This document shows, piece after piece, positions 34,996-44,590 of a DNA stretch of 61,126 nucleotides. The stretch is taken from positions 1 to 61,126 of the forward strand of contig CANPOY010000013.1 of the NCBI GenBank assembly GCA_947575805.1, given 5' to 3'. Origin of the DNA: an uncultured Lachnospiraceae bacterium. GTDB lineage: Bacteria > Bacillota > Clostridia > Lachnospirales > Lachnospiraceae. The stretch's first letter is position 1. Every line of letters begins with the position of its first letter. Position numbers and translations under genes: made by a program. A model generated the notes under the pieces. That model was not told the origin of the DNA. It was given only the letters and a program-made list of their open reading frames with translations, and ran no database searches.

Positions 34996-36267
34996 ATGAT
35001 GGAAAAAGCATTGCAGGAAGAATTCGTTAGTATTATCAGGGAAGAGTTGGTACCGGCCATGGGATGTACGGAACCTATCGCGTTGGCCTATGCTTCCGCC
35101 AGGGGAAGAGAAGTGCTTGGCTGTGAGCCGGAAGGAATTGTTGCCAGGTGCTCGGGAAATATGATCAAGAATGTGCGTTGTGTGACCATTCCCAATTCCG
35201 GCGGAATGACGGGTATCGAAGCGGCGTGCATTCTGGGGGCGCTGGCGGGAGATGCCGCTGCCGGCATGGAAGTGCTGGAGAAGACGGGGGATCGGGAGAG
35301 AGTCCACGCGGGAGAGCTTTTGAAAAAGGGGTGCTGTCGGGTGGAATTCCTGGATTCCGAGATTCCCCTTCACTTTATCATTGAGCTGTGTGCGTCCGGA
35401 CATGCGGTGGAAGTGGAGGTCAGACATACTCATACAAATATAGTTTCCATTGTCCGGGACGGGCAGGTGGTCTTTGAAAAGACGGGAGAAGCGGCAGGCA
35501 GAGGCTATTCCACTGACCGCTCCGGGCTTACCCTGGAAGCGATCAAGGTCTTTGCGGACGAGGTGGAGCTGGCGCTGATCCGGGATATTTTCGAGCGCCA
35601 GATACGTTATAATATGGATATTGCGTATGAAGGGATTTCCGGAGATTACGGCATCGGTATTGGCCGTGTGATCCGAGGCTCTTATGCGGACGGGGTAGTC
35701 ACCCGGATGAAGGCTTTTGCGGCGGCTGCATCGGAAGCCCGCATGGGTGGCTGCGACATGCCGGTGATCATTAATTCCGGCAGCGGCAATCAGGGAATTG
35801 CTTCATCGGTCCCGGTGATCGTGTATGCCAGGGAGAAGAATATTCCCACGGAGAAGCTGTATCGTGCGCTGGCTTTTTCCAGTTTGCTGACCATTTATCA
35901 GAAGGAATTTATCGGGAAGTTGTCCGCGTTTTGTGGCGCTGTTTCCGCATCCTGCGCTTCGGCAGCGGCCATCACCTATATGGTGGGCGGAACGATTGCA
36001 CAGATAAAGGCAACTATCGACAATACTCTGGCCAATATTCCGGGTATTATCTGCGACGGAGCCAAGATATCCTGTGCGGCCAAGATCGCCTCCAGCCTGG
36101 ATGCCTCCATGATGGCCCATTATCTGGCCATGCAGAATAAGGAATATGAGGCGTATACCGGAATCCTGAAGGAAGACGCGGGAGAGACCATCAGTTGTGT
36201 GGGTTACATCGGCAAGGTCGGCATGCACCAGACAGACAGGGAAATTATTAAGATGATGCTGGAGTAG
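34996..36267 (+). CDS. L-cysteine desulfidase/L-serine dehydratase-like protein (CyuA/UPF0597 family)
   Basis: I chose the ATG at 34996 (or the adjacent one at 34999); the frame is open from a TTG at 34918 that has no ribosome site. The 423-residue protein matches the CyuA/YhaM cysteine desulfidase group, related to iron-sulfur serine dehydratase. Visible features are VPAMGCTEPIALAYASARG with a conserved Cys, CSGNMIKNVRCVTIPNSGG, NSGSGNQGIASSVPV and CDGAKISCAAKIASSL with further conserved cysteines that could hold a 4Fe-4S cluster. It would break L-cysteine into pyruvate, ammonia and sulfide. It stands alone with a weak ribosome site (ACAGGAAAA). Confidence 0.85.
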   Translation: MMEKALQEEFVSIIREELVPAMGCTEPIALAYASARGREVLGCEPEGIVARCSGNMIKNVRCVTIPNSGGMTGIEAACILGALAGDAAAGMEVLEKTGDRERVHAGELLKKGCCRVEFLDSEIPLHFIIELCASGHAVEVEVRHTHTNIVSIVRDGQVVFEKTGEAAGRGYSTDRSGLTLEAIKVFADEVELALIRDIFERQIRYNMDIAYEGISGDYGIGIGRVIRGSYADGVVTRMKAFAAAASEARMGGCDMPVIINSGSGNQGIASSVPVIVYAREKNIPTEKLYRALAFSSLLTIYQKEFIGKLSAFCGAVSASCASAAAITYMVGGTIAQIKATIDNTLANIPGIICDGAKISCAAKIASSLDASMMAHYLAMQNKEYEAYTGILKEDAGETISCVGYIGKVGMHQTDREIIKMMLE

Positions 36268-36346
36268 CGAATGCAAAGCAGAATATGTCATCCGGCTGTC
36301 TCATATACTTTTATGAGGAGAAAGGGAAACCGGGAGTCGGGATGTG

Positions 36347-37063
36347 ATGATGAAAAAAATCGGTACAGCAATCTTGCTTTTTAATCTGATGGCGGGATTG
36401 CTGTTTTTAGGTTTACGGGAGAGCCGGGGACAGATCTCCGCAGCGGAGACGGCGGGAGGAAAGGGAGTATTGGGTATTTCCGATGAAGCCGGCACTGCCC
36501 AGGAGGAGGTGCGTAAAATTGCCATTACCTTTGACGACGGCCCCCATCCATCTTACACGGAGCAGTTGTTGGATGGCCTGAAGGAGCGGGGGATACATGC
36601 TACTTTTTTTGTTACCGGGGAACATGCCAAGCTGCATCCGGATATTATCATGCGGATGCAGGAGGAGGGCCATCTGATCGGCAACCACACATACAGCCAT
36701 GTCCAACTCACAAAGGGGAACCGGGAGAAGTTTAAGGAGGAGCTGATTGCCACCAATGAGGTGCTGAAGGAGATCACGGGGGAGGAAACAGAATTTGTGC
36801 GCCCGCCCTATGGAAGCTGGGACAAGAGTTTTGAGAAGGAGCTGAATATGTTCCCGGTGCTCTGGAATGTGGATCCCCTGGACTGGTGCTCCGGTAACGT
36901 ATCCCGCATTGTGGAAAGAATTGTCAGCAAGACGGGGGAAAATGACATTATTTTAATGCACGACTACTACGATACCTCAGTGACGGCGGCGTTAAAGGCT
37001 ATTGATGAATTGGTGGAGAAAGGGTATACCTTTGTGACGGTGGAGGAGATATTGTTTGACTGA
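36347..37063 (+). CDS. Polysaccharide deacetylase (NodB-homology) exported protein
   Basis: This 238-residue protein has an N-terminal membrane or signal helix (ILLFNLMAGLLFLGL) and a NodB domain: TFDDGPHPSYT with the catalytic Asp pair, the metal His in GNHTYSHVQL, RPPYGSWDK, and LWNVDPLDW. It probably deacetylates peptidoglycan or another surface polymer on the outside of the cell. GTG, ATG and ATG codons lie in a row at 36344-36352; I used the first ATG. GGGAGTCGGG precedes them. No operon partner is evident. Confidence 0.92.
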   Translation: MMKKIGTAILLFNLMAGLLFLGLRESRGQISAAETAGGKGVLGISDEAGTAQEEVRKIAITFDDGPHPSYTEQLLDGLKERGIHATFFVTGEHAKLHPDIIMRMQEEGHLIGNHTYSHVQLTKGNREKFKEELIATNEVLKEITGEETEFVRPPYGSWDKSFEKELNMFPVLWNVDPLDWCSGNVSRIVERIVSKTGENDIILMHDYYDTSVTAALKAIDELVEKGYTFVTVEEILFD

Positions 37064-37191
37064 TTTAGAGAAACTGAGACAGAAAAAGAAGTATTGGTAC
37101 TTGGAATACGGAAAGCTTTTATCTTTAAGTGTAAATTTTGATATTTTTTGCATATATTATTAAAAGTATAATAATAAGGATATGCTGAAAT

Positions 37192-38103
37192 ATGAAAGAA
37201 TATGCGACTTTATCATTGGAAACACATCTTTTTTTCGGAAGGATCATGAAGGAACACTCCCTATTCCTGCTCGCCGGATTCCCAGCGAAGGAAACAGAGT
37301 TTATACGACGTGCAGATCAGTTCCGGAAAGAATTTGAAGAAGGACTCAGAAGGGCCGTAAAACTAGCGGACGGTATCGTAAGTAAACCTGTTTTAAATTC
37401 CGGGGAGATTGTGACGGAATTTACGCGGAAAGCAGAATGCCAGACGAAAAATCTGACAGGGATTCCCATTGATGGGAAGATTACAGAGGCAGAAGAACGG
37501 CTCTGTGCGGGGAACTGTGGTATGGTGAACAGGGAAATTGCTTGTCAGGTAAGAAGGTTGAACCAGCAAATGCTTAGAAGTTTGGACGGATTGATTTCCT
37601 TTAAAGAGGAAATTCTAAGTGAAGTGACAAGGTGCAGGCTTTATACAACAAACTATCCTCTGTTGATCGAGCACATTCTGCGGGAAGCGAAATTGTATCG
37701 TCAGATGATTTTGGAACTTGAGCAGCAAGGAAGAATCACATCACCGGATTTAAGAAATCTCGAAATATTCTGGAATCAGATCATGATGGAACATGCTCAG
37801 TTTATTCGGGGACTGTTAGACCCGACGGAATGTGAATTGATGGAAACGGCCGGTGGATTTGCAGAAGACTATTGCCGCCTTTTGGAGGAAGCGAGAGAAC
37901 AGGACAGGAAGGTGATGGATGCCCTGACTGCGAGGACTTTACAGACCACAAGGCAATATCAGCAGTTTAAATCAGCGGGAACGAAAGGAATTACAGGCTG
38001 CGGGATTCGCTCCATCATTCTTCCGCTTCTGGCGGATCATGTGCTCCGAGAAGCGAACCACTATCTGCGTATTTTGGATCAGGCACAAAAAGGCATGGAA
38101 TAG
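37192..38103 (+). CDS. DUF2935 helical metal-binding protein
   Basis: This 303-residue protein is built of two similar helical halves, as in the DUF2935 family. Repeated motifs are HLFFGRIMKEHSLFLLAGF, then LIEHILREAKLYRQM, WNQIMMEHAQFIRGLLDP and LLADHVLREANHYLRIL, with conserved His and Glu residues that fit a ferritin-like di-metal site. The function is not established. An AT-rich segment before the gene contains TATAAT, but I could not place a matching -35 box. The gene is followed by a gene remnant. Confidence 0.85.
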   Translation: MKEYATLSLETHLFFGRIMKEHSLFLLAGFPAKETEFIRRADQFRKEFEEGLRRAVKLADGIVSKPVLNSGEIVTEFTRKAECQTKNLTGIPIDGKITEAEERLCAGNCGMVNREIACQVRRLNQQMLRSLDGLISFKEEILSEVTRCRLYTTNYPLLIEHILREAKLYRQMILELEQQGRITSPDLRNLEIFWNQIMMEHAQFIRGLLDPTECELMETAGGFAEDYCRLLEEAREQDRKVMDALTARTLQTTRQYQQFKSAGTKGITGCGIRSIILPLLADHVLREANHYLRILDQAQKGME

Positions 38104-38143
38104 CATGGAATTATGATGGTATCCCAAAACGGAAACTAATGGA

Positions 38144-38380
38144 AATTATGGTCCAAACGGCCTTCTCTATGTGCTTGAGGAGGACGCAACCAATATTCAT
38201 GGCCTGTTCGGGGCGATGATTGTAGAACCGCCGAAGGCAAAACGGTTTGACCAGGAAACAGGGGAAGAACTGGAAAGCGGGCTGATGACAGATATTTATT
38301 AGCCCGCAAAGCCGGCAGTCAGAGAGTACAGCATCTTTTTGGATGATGAGCTGGAAATCCTGAACAAAAAAGGACAGTAG
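38144..38380 (+). pseudogene. Multicopper oxidase remnant
   Basis: One frame, interrupted by a TAG at 38300, reads as the middle of a multicopper oxidase: NGLLYVLEEDATNIHGLFGA, MIVEPP, then REYSIFLDDELEILNKKGQ. The usual His-rich copper sites before and after are absent. Only about 79 codons remain. The surrounding 38104-38143 and 38381-38520 hold no other gene that I can recognise. Confidence 0.6.
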
Positions 38381-38601
38381 CCGATAGCCCCCATTGATTG
38401 AAATCAGAAGCGTTCAATAGTGGTTCGAATAGTTCGATGGTATTGCCTGAACGGTAATGCAAAATGACAATATCTTACAAAAAACGATACACAAATTACC
38501 TGTTTGTGCTATACTACTATAAGAAAGTTGTAAAATAGCATTTGAGACGGCAGGGCATGCTTTTGAATATGCTGCCATGCAGTCAGAACAGGAGGATAAA
38601 G

Positions 38602-40074
38602 ATGGACTGGAAGAAATTGCTGTCGCTACAGACACAGGTGGAGAGAGAAAAGGAGCCGGAATATTTCAGCAAATATCCGATCAGTGATCTGGAAAAAGAC
38701 TATAAAGCAATTATTTCCAGTTCTGCATTCCGCAGACTGCAGGATAAGACACAGGTATTTCCCCTGGATAAAAGCGATTTTGTAAGGACACGTCTGACGC
38801 ATTCCATGGAGGTGTCCACGATAGCCCGTCAGTTGGGAATCAAGATCACCAGAACTACGGAGCACCAAAAACCGGAATTTGTAAAAAATGAAAATGACGA
38901 AAGCGAAAAGATTCCGTCAATTCTATCCTGTGCCGGTTTACTGCATGACTTGGGAAACCCGCCGTTCGGACATTTTGGCGAAGTGGTTATCGGCGAATGG
39001 TTTCGGAAAGAGTTGGAAAAAGAAAACTTTACATATAAAGGTAATCCTGTTAAAAATATTTTGAGTGAACAAATGCTTAATGATTTGTGTCATTTTGAAG
39101 GAAATGCCCAGGCATTGCGGATTTTATCAAAAATATCAAATAAAGAGACAAGCCATGAAATAAATCTGACCAACGGAGTCATCAGTGCGCTTATAAAATA
39201 CCCGGTAGATTCCTTACATTATACCGATAATGATGACGAAGATATAAGAAAGCATAAGCTGGGCTATTTCCATGCGGAAGAAGACAGTTTTCATAAGATT
39301 GCGCAGGAAACAGGAACTCTGCTGGAAAATGAGGAAGTCGCCCGTCATCCGCTGGCGTATTTGATGGAAGCGGCGGATGATATAGCATATTCGACGGCGG
39401 ATCTGGAGGATGCTTATAAGAAGGGATTGTTTACACTGGATGAATTTATTGATTTCTTTGAAGAGGAAATTACGAAAATAAAAGGCACCAAATATGAGGT
39501 GGATAAGACCAGATTGCTGATCGATGACCTGAAGGAAAGAAAGGAAAAAGCGGAGAGCATCAAAACAGAGTGTGTGAAAGAAGCGTATATGATCGCTTTC
39601 CAAAATTGGATGGATTTTGTCAGACAATGGTTTATGTATTGCGTTGCCTATAGCTTCTCAAGGAATTATTCGGAAATTATGAATGGTACTTATAACAAAG
39701 AGCTGATTGCAGAAACCTTTCATGGTCCGTCGATGAAAATTCTGAAGAAGGTTATGAAAAAGTGTGTTTACATTGACCCGGAGATTATGAAGCTGGAGTT
39801 ATCGGCACAGAAAATTTTATCTGCATTGTTGGATGATTTTATATCTGCAGTGATTTATTTTGATGAAAAGGATGAAGGATACAAACAGACTCAAAAGGAT
39901 AAAAAATTATGCGGCCTGATTCCGGAAAATCTGCGTGAAGATTATACTCATGCAAAAAAGGACGACGATGCTTTCAATTTGTATCTGAGATTCTTGATGG
40001 TGACAGATTTTATAAGCGGAATGACAGATTCCTACGCAAAGAATCTGTATCAGGAACTGAATGGGATCAAGTAA
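38602..40074 (+). CDS. dgt: dGTP triphosphohydrolase
   Basis: I chose the ATG at 38602 (MDWKKLLSLQTQVERE), with AGGAGGATAAAG upstream; the frame is open from 38542. The 490-residue HD-domain enzyme matches dGTPases: SSAFRRLQDKTQVFPL, RTRLTHSMEVSTIARQLG, LLHDLGNPPFGHFGE with the HD pair, and MEAADDIAYSTADLEDA. It would hydrolyse dGTP to deoxyguanosine and triphosphate, thereby controlling dNTP pools. Enzymes of this group can also limit phage replication, but nothing nearby points to that. Confidence 0.93.
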   Translation: MDWKKLLSLQTQVEREKEPEYFSKYPISDLEKDYKAIISSSAFRRLQDKTQVFPLDKSDFVRTRLTHSMEVSTIARQLGIKITRTTEHQKPEFVKNENDESEKIPSILSCAGLLHDLGNPPFGHFGEVVIGEWFRKELEKENFTYKGNPVKNILSEQMLNDLCHFEGNAQALRILSKISNKETSHEINLTNGVISALIKYPVDSLHYTDNDDEDIRKHKLGYFHAEEDSFHKIAQETGTLLENEEVARHPLAYLMEAADDIAYSTADLEDAYKKGLFTLDEFIDFFEEEITKIKGTKYEVDKTRLLIDDLKERKEKAESIKTECVKEAYMIAFQNWMDFVRQWFMYCVAYSFSRNYSEIMNGTYNKELIAETFHGPSMKILKKVMKKCVYIDPEIMKLELSAQKILSALLDDFISAVIYFDEKDEGYKQTQKDKKLCGLIPENLREDYTHAKKDDDAFNLYLRFLMVTDFISGMTDSYAKNLYQELNGIK

Positions 40075-40082
40075 TATCATCA

Positions 40083-41369
40083 TTGTTGAGAAAGGGGCAA
40101 TGCTTTTTGGTGGCATTCCTTCTGATTCTGTCTCTGGCAGGAGCCGGCTGCGGAGAAAGGAGACAGGCGGAAGACCCGGCGCATATACCGCAGGCCGAGG
40201 AGACGGATACGGCAGCAAAGGCGGGAGTGCTGAGCTGCGGGTATTTTTTTGAGGAGGATGGGATCCTCTCGATGGAGAAAGAGCACTTTCTGTATTCTGA
40301 TTGGGAGCCGGTGGAGTTTGATTACATCTGTATGGATTCCACTTGCAGCCATAGGAACGAAAGCTGCAGTGCGGGCGTAATTCGAGACGAAGAGAGTGCA
40401 TTGAAGGATTTCAGCCTGTTATATCAGGATCGGCTGATCATTCTGCATGCCTGTTCTCAATTTGTGGACAATGACACTTCTAAAGAGGTCTGGGATTACA
40501 GTCTTGTGTATCAAACAGATGTTTATGAGGCAGATCCGGACGGGAGCAACCGGCGGAAGATGGCAACTTTTCCGGGTTCGATTGGTTCGCCTACAGTTTC
40601 GCATGCTGCTGTTTTAATGGGAGGAAAGCTTTATTTTGGCGGTCCGACAGAAGTACGGGATGTAATCGATCAGGATATTCAGGGAGAGCAGGCAATTAAA
40701 ATACTGACCAGCGACGCAGTCTATTGTCTTGACCTCAATGATTATACTGTTGAAACTTTCGCAGTCGCGGAGAATAAGGAAGGGGGGTATCAGTATCAGT
40801 TTTATGAGTATGATGGCATGATCTATGCGACCATAAGTGATTGCCGGAACAGCGCAGTATGGTATCGTATGAATCCTGGAACGGGCGTGTGTGAGGAAAT
40901 TCTGCACTTTGATACCGATGTCGCAATGTTTGAGGGGGCAATCGGTGATACGGTGTATTACTGGTATCTGGACTCCGGGAAAACATTCTATGCAAGAGAT
41001 ATTGCAGTGGGAGCAGAGGAGCGTGAGATTATGGAGGTAACCGGGGAAAACATGATTGTGGTCCCCCTTGTTTTGGATGGACAGGTTCTGTGCATGACGG
41101 ACAGTCGCTTTGGGGGAGAGGATCCCATGGCAGAGTATACGGTGCTTGATTGCGATGGGAATGTCCTGGATACAATCCGCTACGATGATTACATCACCTT
41201 CCTGGATGTTGTCGGCGACAAGATCATTTATTTCAAACTGAACTCCGATTCCGAATGGGAGATATGGTGGGCGGATAGGAAGGATCTTTCAGATTTGTCG
41301 AAAAAAGGGGTAAGGATAGGATTCTTTTTCAGGATCGACACACCGGGAGATCGAGATAATGAGGATTGA
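40083..41369 (+). CDS. Lipoprotein with CMDxxCSH motif, probable beta-propeller
   Basis: The start is uncertain: TTG codons at 40083 and 40086 both lack a good ribosome site. The product of about 428 residues has a lipoprotein signal with lipobox LAGAGC. Soon after comes the Cys-rich motif ICMDSTCSHRNESCSA, which I recognise from Lachnospiraceae surface lipoproteins with DUF5050-like propellers. Repeated motifs with YEADPDGSNRRKM and DGMIYATISD fit propeller blades. The function is unknown; an extracellular sensor or binding role is likely. A decayed paralogue and an ABC transporter follow. Confidence 0.65.
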   Translation: MLRKGQCFLVAFLLILSLAGAGCGERRQAEDPAHIPQAEETDTAAKAGVLSCGYFFEEDGILSMEKEHFLYSDWEPVEFDYICMDSTCSHRNESCSAGVIRDEESALKDFSLLYQDRLIILHACSQFVDNDTSKEVWDYSLVYQTDVYEADPDGSNRRKMATFPGSIGSPTVSHAAVLMGGKLYFGGPTEVRDVIDQDIQGEQAIKILTSDAVYCLDLNDYTVETFAVAENKEGGYQYQFYEYDGMIYATISDCRNSAVWYRMNPGTGVCEEILHFDTDVAMFEGAIGDTVYYWYLDSGKTFYARDIAVGAEEREIMEVTGENMIVVPLVLDGQVLCMTDSRFGGEDPMAEYTVLDCDGNVLDTIRYDDYITFLDVVGDKIIYFKLNSDSEWEIWWADRKDLSDLSKKGVRIGFFFRIDTPGDRDNED

Positions 41370-41506
41370 CGTCCGCAGACGTGAGAAGTAAAATAGAAAT
41401 GTGGATACATTAAAGAAGCAGGGACGGAAGAAATGTTGCCGTTTAAGGAGTTGCTTATTCTGGGCATTTTCCGTTTGGAGAATGCCCTTTGGCATTGGAG
41501 GGGATA

Positions 41507-41690
41507 TGAGGAAAAGAAAAATCCTGAGGCAAAATATGTGCATGGATCCCATCTGTAGTCATCTGAATGAAAACTGCGGCGCACACACGGTTCAGGATGA
41601 AAAGAGTATGCTGAAGGGTATCAGACGGATGTTTATGAGGCGGATTCGGATGGGAGCGGAGGAACGGGAAAGCCGGATACGCTGGAGGAA
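41507..41690 (+). pseudogene. Decayed paralogue of the preceding lipoprotein
   Basis: The frame with CMDPICSHLNENCGAH and VQDEKSMLK repeats the Cys-rich motif of the preceding lipoprotein. In a shifted frame, YQTDVYEADSDGSGG follows, matching VYQTDVYEADPDGSNRR of the intact copy. The sequence between these two points in the intact gene, and nearly everything after, is missing. The upstream part from 41401 has a remnant signal-like hydrophobic segment. A deletion within a tandem duplicate explains this best. Confidence 0.7.
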
Positions 41691-41695
41691 TGAAA

Positions 41696-42406
41696 ATGCA
41701 ATGCCAACTGGAACTGATTGATATTACGAAGTCCTATAAGGGGAAGCTGGCGCTGGATCATTTTTCCTACCGGTTTGAACCGGGGATATATGGGCTTCTG
41801 GGGCCCAACGGTGCGGGAAAATCTACGTTGATGAACATTATTACCCAGAATCTGAAAAGTGACGAGGGCAGGATTCTGCTAAACGGCGTGGATGCACAGA
41901 AGCTGAAGCAGGATTATATTGCCCATATCGGATATATGCCCCAGCAGCAGTCCTTATATGAAAATCTGACGCTGCTGCGCTTCATGTACTATATCGCCGC
42001 GCTCAAGGGCATGAAGAAAAAGGAAGCAAGAGAGCAGATCGAGGGTCTGTTAAGAGACGTAGGGCTGTGGGAGGAGCGCAGCAGGTACATGGGCGGATTT
42101 TCAGGCGGGATGAAGCAGAGGGCGTTGGTGGCACAGGCGCTTTTAGGGGATCCGGACATTATCATTTTAGATGAGCCTACGGCGGGTTTAGACCCCATTC
42201 AGAGGCGGGGAATCCGGGGGATGATCGGGGAGCTTGCCCAGGACAGGATCGTGATTATTTCCACCCATGTGATGGCGGATATTGAAGCTATCGCGAAGGA
42301 AACACTGATGCTGAGGAAGGGGAAGCTTTTAAACAAACTGTCGCCGGAGGCGGAAAGGCTTGAGGGGGAGAGCCTGGAAGATATGTATATCAGGCTGTTT
42401 GGATAA
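41696..42406 (+). CDS. ABC transporter ATP-binding protein
   Basis: I chose the ATG at 41696 rather than 41690 because GGAGGA then lies at the right distance. The 236-residue ATPase has Walker A GPNGAGKST, the Q-loop YMPQQQSLYENL, signature FSGGMKQR, Walker B DIIILDEPTAGLD and H-loop STHVMADIE. It is of the ABC-2/drug-resistance or bacitracin-type exporter group. Its partner is the split permease directly downstream. The substrate is unknown. Confidence 0.9.
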   Translation: MQCQLELIDITKSYKGKLALDHFSYRFEPGIYGLLGPNGAGKSTLMNIITQNLKSDEGRILLNGVDAQKLKQDYIAHIGYMPQQQSLYENLTLLRFMYYIAALKGMKKKEAREQIEGLLRDVGLWEERSRYMGGFSGGMKQRALVAQALLGDPDIIILDEPTAGLDPIQRRGIRGMIGELAQDRIVIISTHVMADIEAIAKETLMLRKGKLLNKLSPEAERLEGESLEDMYIRLFG

Positions 42407-42468
42407 AATGTGATTTCATCGATTATTTGTACCGCCGCTGGCGGCATGTCTGGAAGCGCGAGGGCAGA

Positions 42469-43347
42469 ATGTTTAAAAACGAGTGGATCAAACTATTCAG
42501 AAATCGGGTGTTTCTGATCTTTTTTGCAGCTTTGTTTGTATTTTACGGCTTTTATCTTTACTGGTTCCTGGTGCTTTATGTAAAATCAGGGGTTGTGGAA
42601 CAGGCATCGGTATCTGTTTACCAGGAGATCATAAAAGAGCTGGATGGACTTTCCCTTACGGATGAGGAAAAGCTGGAATTCCTGACGGAGCGTCAGGGGC
42701 AGCTGGAAGAGCTGACGGATATGATTGATTCCGCCCAGTCTGGACAGGGGCAGCTGGAAGAGCTGACGGATATGATTGATTCCGCCCAGTCTGGACAGGG
42801 GCAGCTGGAGGAGCTGGCGGGGATGCTTGATTCTGCGCAGCTTGATGAAAGGAAGCGTGCGTACGCGGAAGTGTGGAGCGAGGTAAATCAAGCGGTGCAT
42901 TATCAGGAAATCCGCTCCGGTATTATCGGCAATGCGGATAAGCAGCTCAGGCGTCTGGACAGGGGAAATAACGGAAACCTGGAGCGGCGTTATCTGGCAA
43001 GCAGCCTGGAAAAGACCCGGGAGGTATACGGGCGGCTTTCGGAGGTGGTGCCGGTATCCGGCCATGCCAGGGGGCTGGAGGCGCTGGTGGACAATCCGGT
43101 GGCGGATTTCTGCTGCCTGTTTATTATTTTGCTGGCGGTAGTTGAGCTTGTGACGGTAGAGAGGCAGAAGGAGCAGACGATTTTATCAAAGAGCACAGTA
43201 CGGGGAAGGCGGGTACATGGGCTGGTGAAAGCGGCGGTTTTTTATGCCTGTATGCGCTTTGGAAGATTCTGTTTTACTTTTTCTGCGGGGCCTGCTTTTA
43301 TCTTGTCTGCTGTCTCCTGCGCAGGGTCATTCCCATCTTTCTGGTGA
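42469..43347 (+). pseudogene. ABC permease, N-terminal part, cut off by a frameshift
   Basis: I start at the ATG at 42469 (MFKNEWIKLFRNRVFLIF). One membrane helix is followed by an extracellular region that contains a 51-base tandem repeat, and then a second helix (FCCLFIILLAVVELVTVE). At the T6 run 43238-43243 the natural reading leaves this frame: the -1 frame continues as LYALWKILFYFFCGACFYLV, a normal membrane helix, into the next open frame. The frame as annotated ends in an implausible tail. Either the gene is broken, or slippage restores it, or the run carries a sequencing error. Confidence 0.7.
42697..42843 (+). repeat. 51-base tandem repeat inside the ABC permease
   Basis: Two perfect copies of a 51-base unit (42697-42747 and 42748-42798) and a diverged third copy of about 45 bases encode GQLEELTDMIDSAQSGQ repeats in the extracytoplasmic part. 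The exact identity of the first two copies implies recent expansion and likely copy-number variation. Confidence 0.92.
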
Positions 43348-44504
43348 TTCTTGCAGGGGGAGGGGCGCTGCTTTGCGTATATTTGTGGATTCCGGAAACC
43401 TCGTATCTCGCGCCGTTAAGGATTGTCAATCCGGTGGTGCTGGGGCAGGCGGGAGAGCTGCTGGAGCGTTATCGGTGCGTGAATGTGTTTGGAATGGCCG
43501 TGAATCGGCTTGTGTTTGCTGCAGCCTTGCTTTGCGCAGGGACGGCCGCGCTGCTGTTGGCGGCTGTGAAGGGGTATGCGGAATCGGAGGAGCGGAGTGT
43601 TCTGGCGGACCGGCGTTCGGAATATGACAAAAAGAAGCGGTGGGGTGTGAGTCTTTTTGGTCATGAGTGTTTCAAGGCCTTTTTGGCTCAGAGACTGCTC
43701 ATTGTGCTGGCAGTGGCAGCGGCTGTTTCCGTTCCTTATCTGAGGACAATGACCTGGGAAAACGGAGGCTCGCTGGAGGATCTTTTTTACGGTAGGTATT
43801 CTTCTTCCGTAGAGGGGTTATATACCGATGAGATCCCGGAGTATATCAGGCAGAAGCAGGAGGAGGTCTCTGGGGCCATGGCGCGGCCGGAGGTGCAGGA
43901 GAGAGCCAGGTCGATTTATGGGACAATGCTTTCGGCGCTTTCCCGGATGTCTGCTTATGGGGAGTATCTTTCGGCCCGTGAAAGCGTTTATTATCTCAAC
44001 AGGCCTGCCTATATCACGCTGACGGGGGGAAACGGGGCTGCAAACCGTAAGAATATCGTAACGAATATGCTGATGTATGCCTTTGCAATCATCTGCTTTG
44101 TGCTGACCATGTCGGTGGATTACCAGAGGGGTGAAAACCGTCTTGTCCACTCTACCCGGAAAGGAAGACGGCATTATGCAATAGCGAAGGTGCTGATCGG
44201 GATGCTGGTTTCGCTGATTCTTCTGGCTTTGTTCCAGGCGCCTGTGCTCTATCGTCTGCTGGCTGCTGAAGGGAGGGAGTATCTTTTCGCGCCTGCTTAC
44301 AGCCTCCAGCATCTTTCCTGGGTATGGGGAGGAATCTCCGTAGGCGGGTATCTTTGTCTGCTGTATGTGGGTAGGTTTGCGGCACTGCTTTTGGTGATGG
44401 CGTTTTCGTATCTGACTGTGCGGAAAGTAAAGAGCAGTATTGTTGCAATCGTCTGTGTCTGCGCTGTCGTGGAGATCCCGCTGGCGGTGATGCTGCTGAC
44501 GTGA
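43344..44504 (+). pseudogene. ABC permease, C-terminal part after the frameshift
   Basis: A GTG at 43344 overlaps the stop of the N-terminal part (GTGA), but this frame really begins further upstream, at about 43242, in the -1 frame relative to it. The 386 codons hold several membrane helices (FLVILAGGGALLCVYLW, LLIVLAVAAAVSVPYL, NMLMYAFAIICFVLTMSV, KVLIGMLVSLILLALF, LLVMAFSYLTVRKVKSS), and an extracytoplasmic loop between the second and third. Fused with the preceding part it would give a permease of about 680 residues, the usual size for ABC-2 permeases of this kind. Confidence 0.75.
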
Positions 44505-44590
44505 AGGATTGCAGCAGAGTAAAAAAGATATAGTATTTCCTGTCACAGAGAGGAGAAAGCATTGTCTAATTAAGCAGGAGGTAGAAGTTT

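Noticed and set aside
38602..40074. dGTPase as a phage-defence dGTPase
   Set aside because: The sequence matches ordinary housekeeping-type dGTPases and has no defence neighbours within 30 kb.
41401..41721. 106-codon frame before the ABC ATPase as a real gene
   Set aside because: It joins a diverged lipoprotein Cys motif to out-of-frame sequence; best read as a decayed paralogue.
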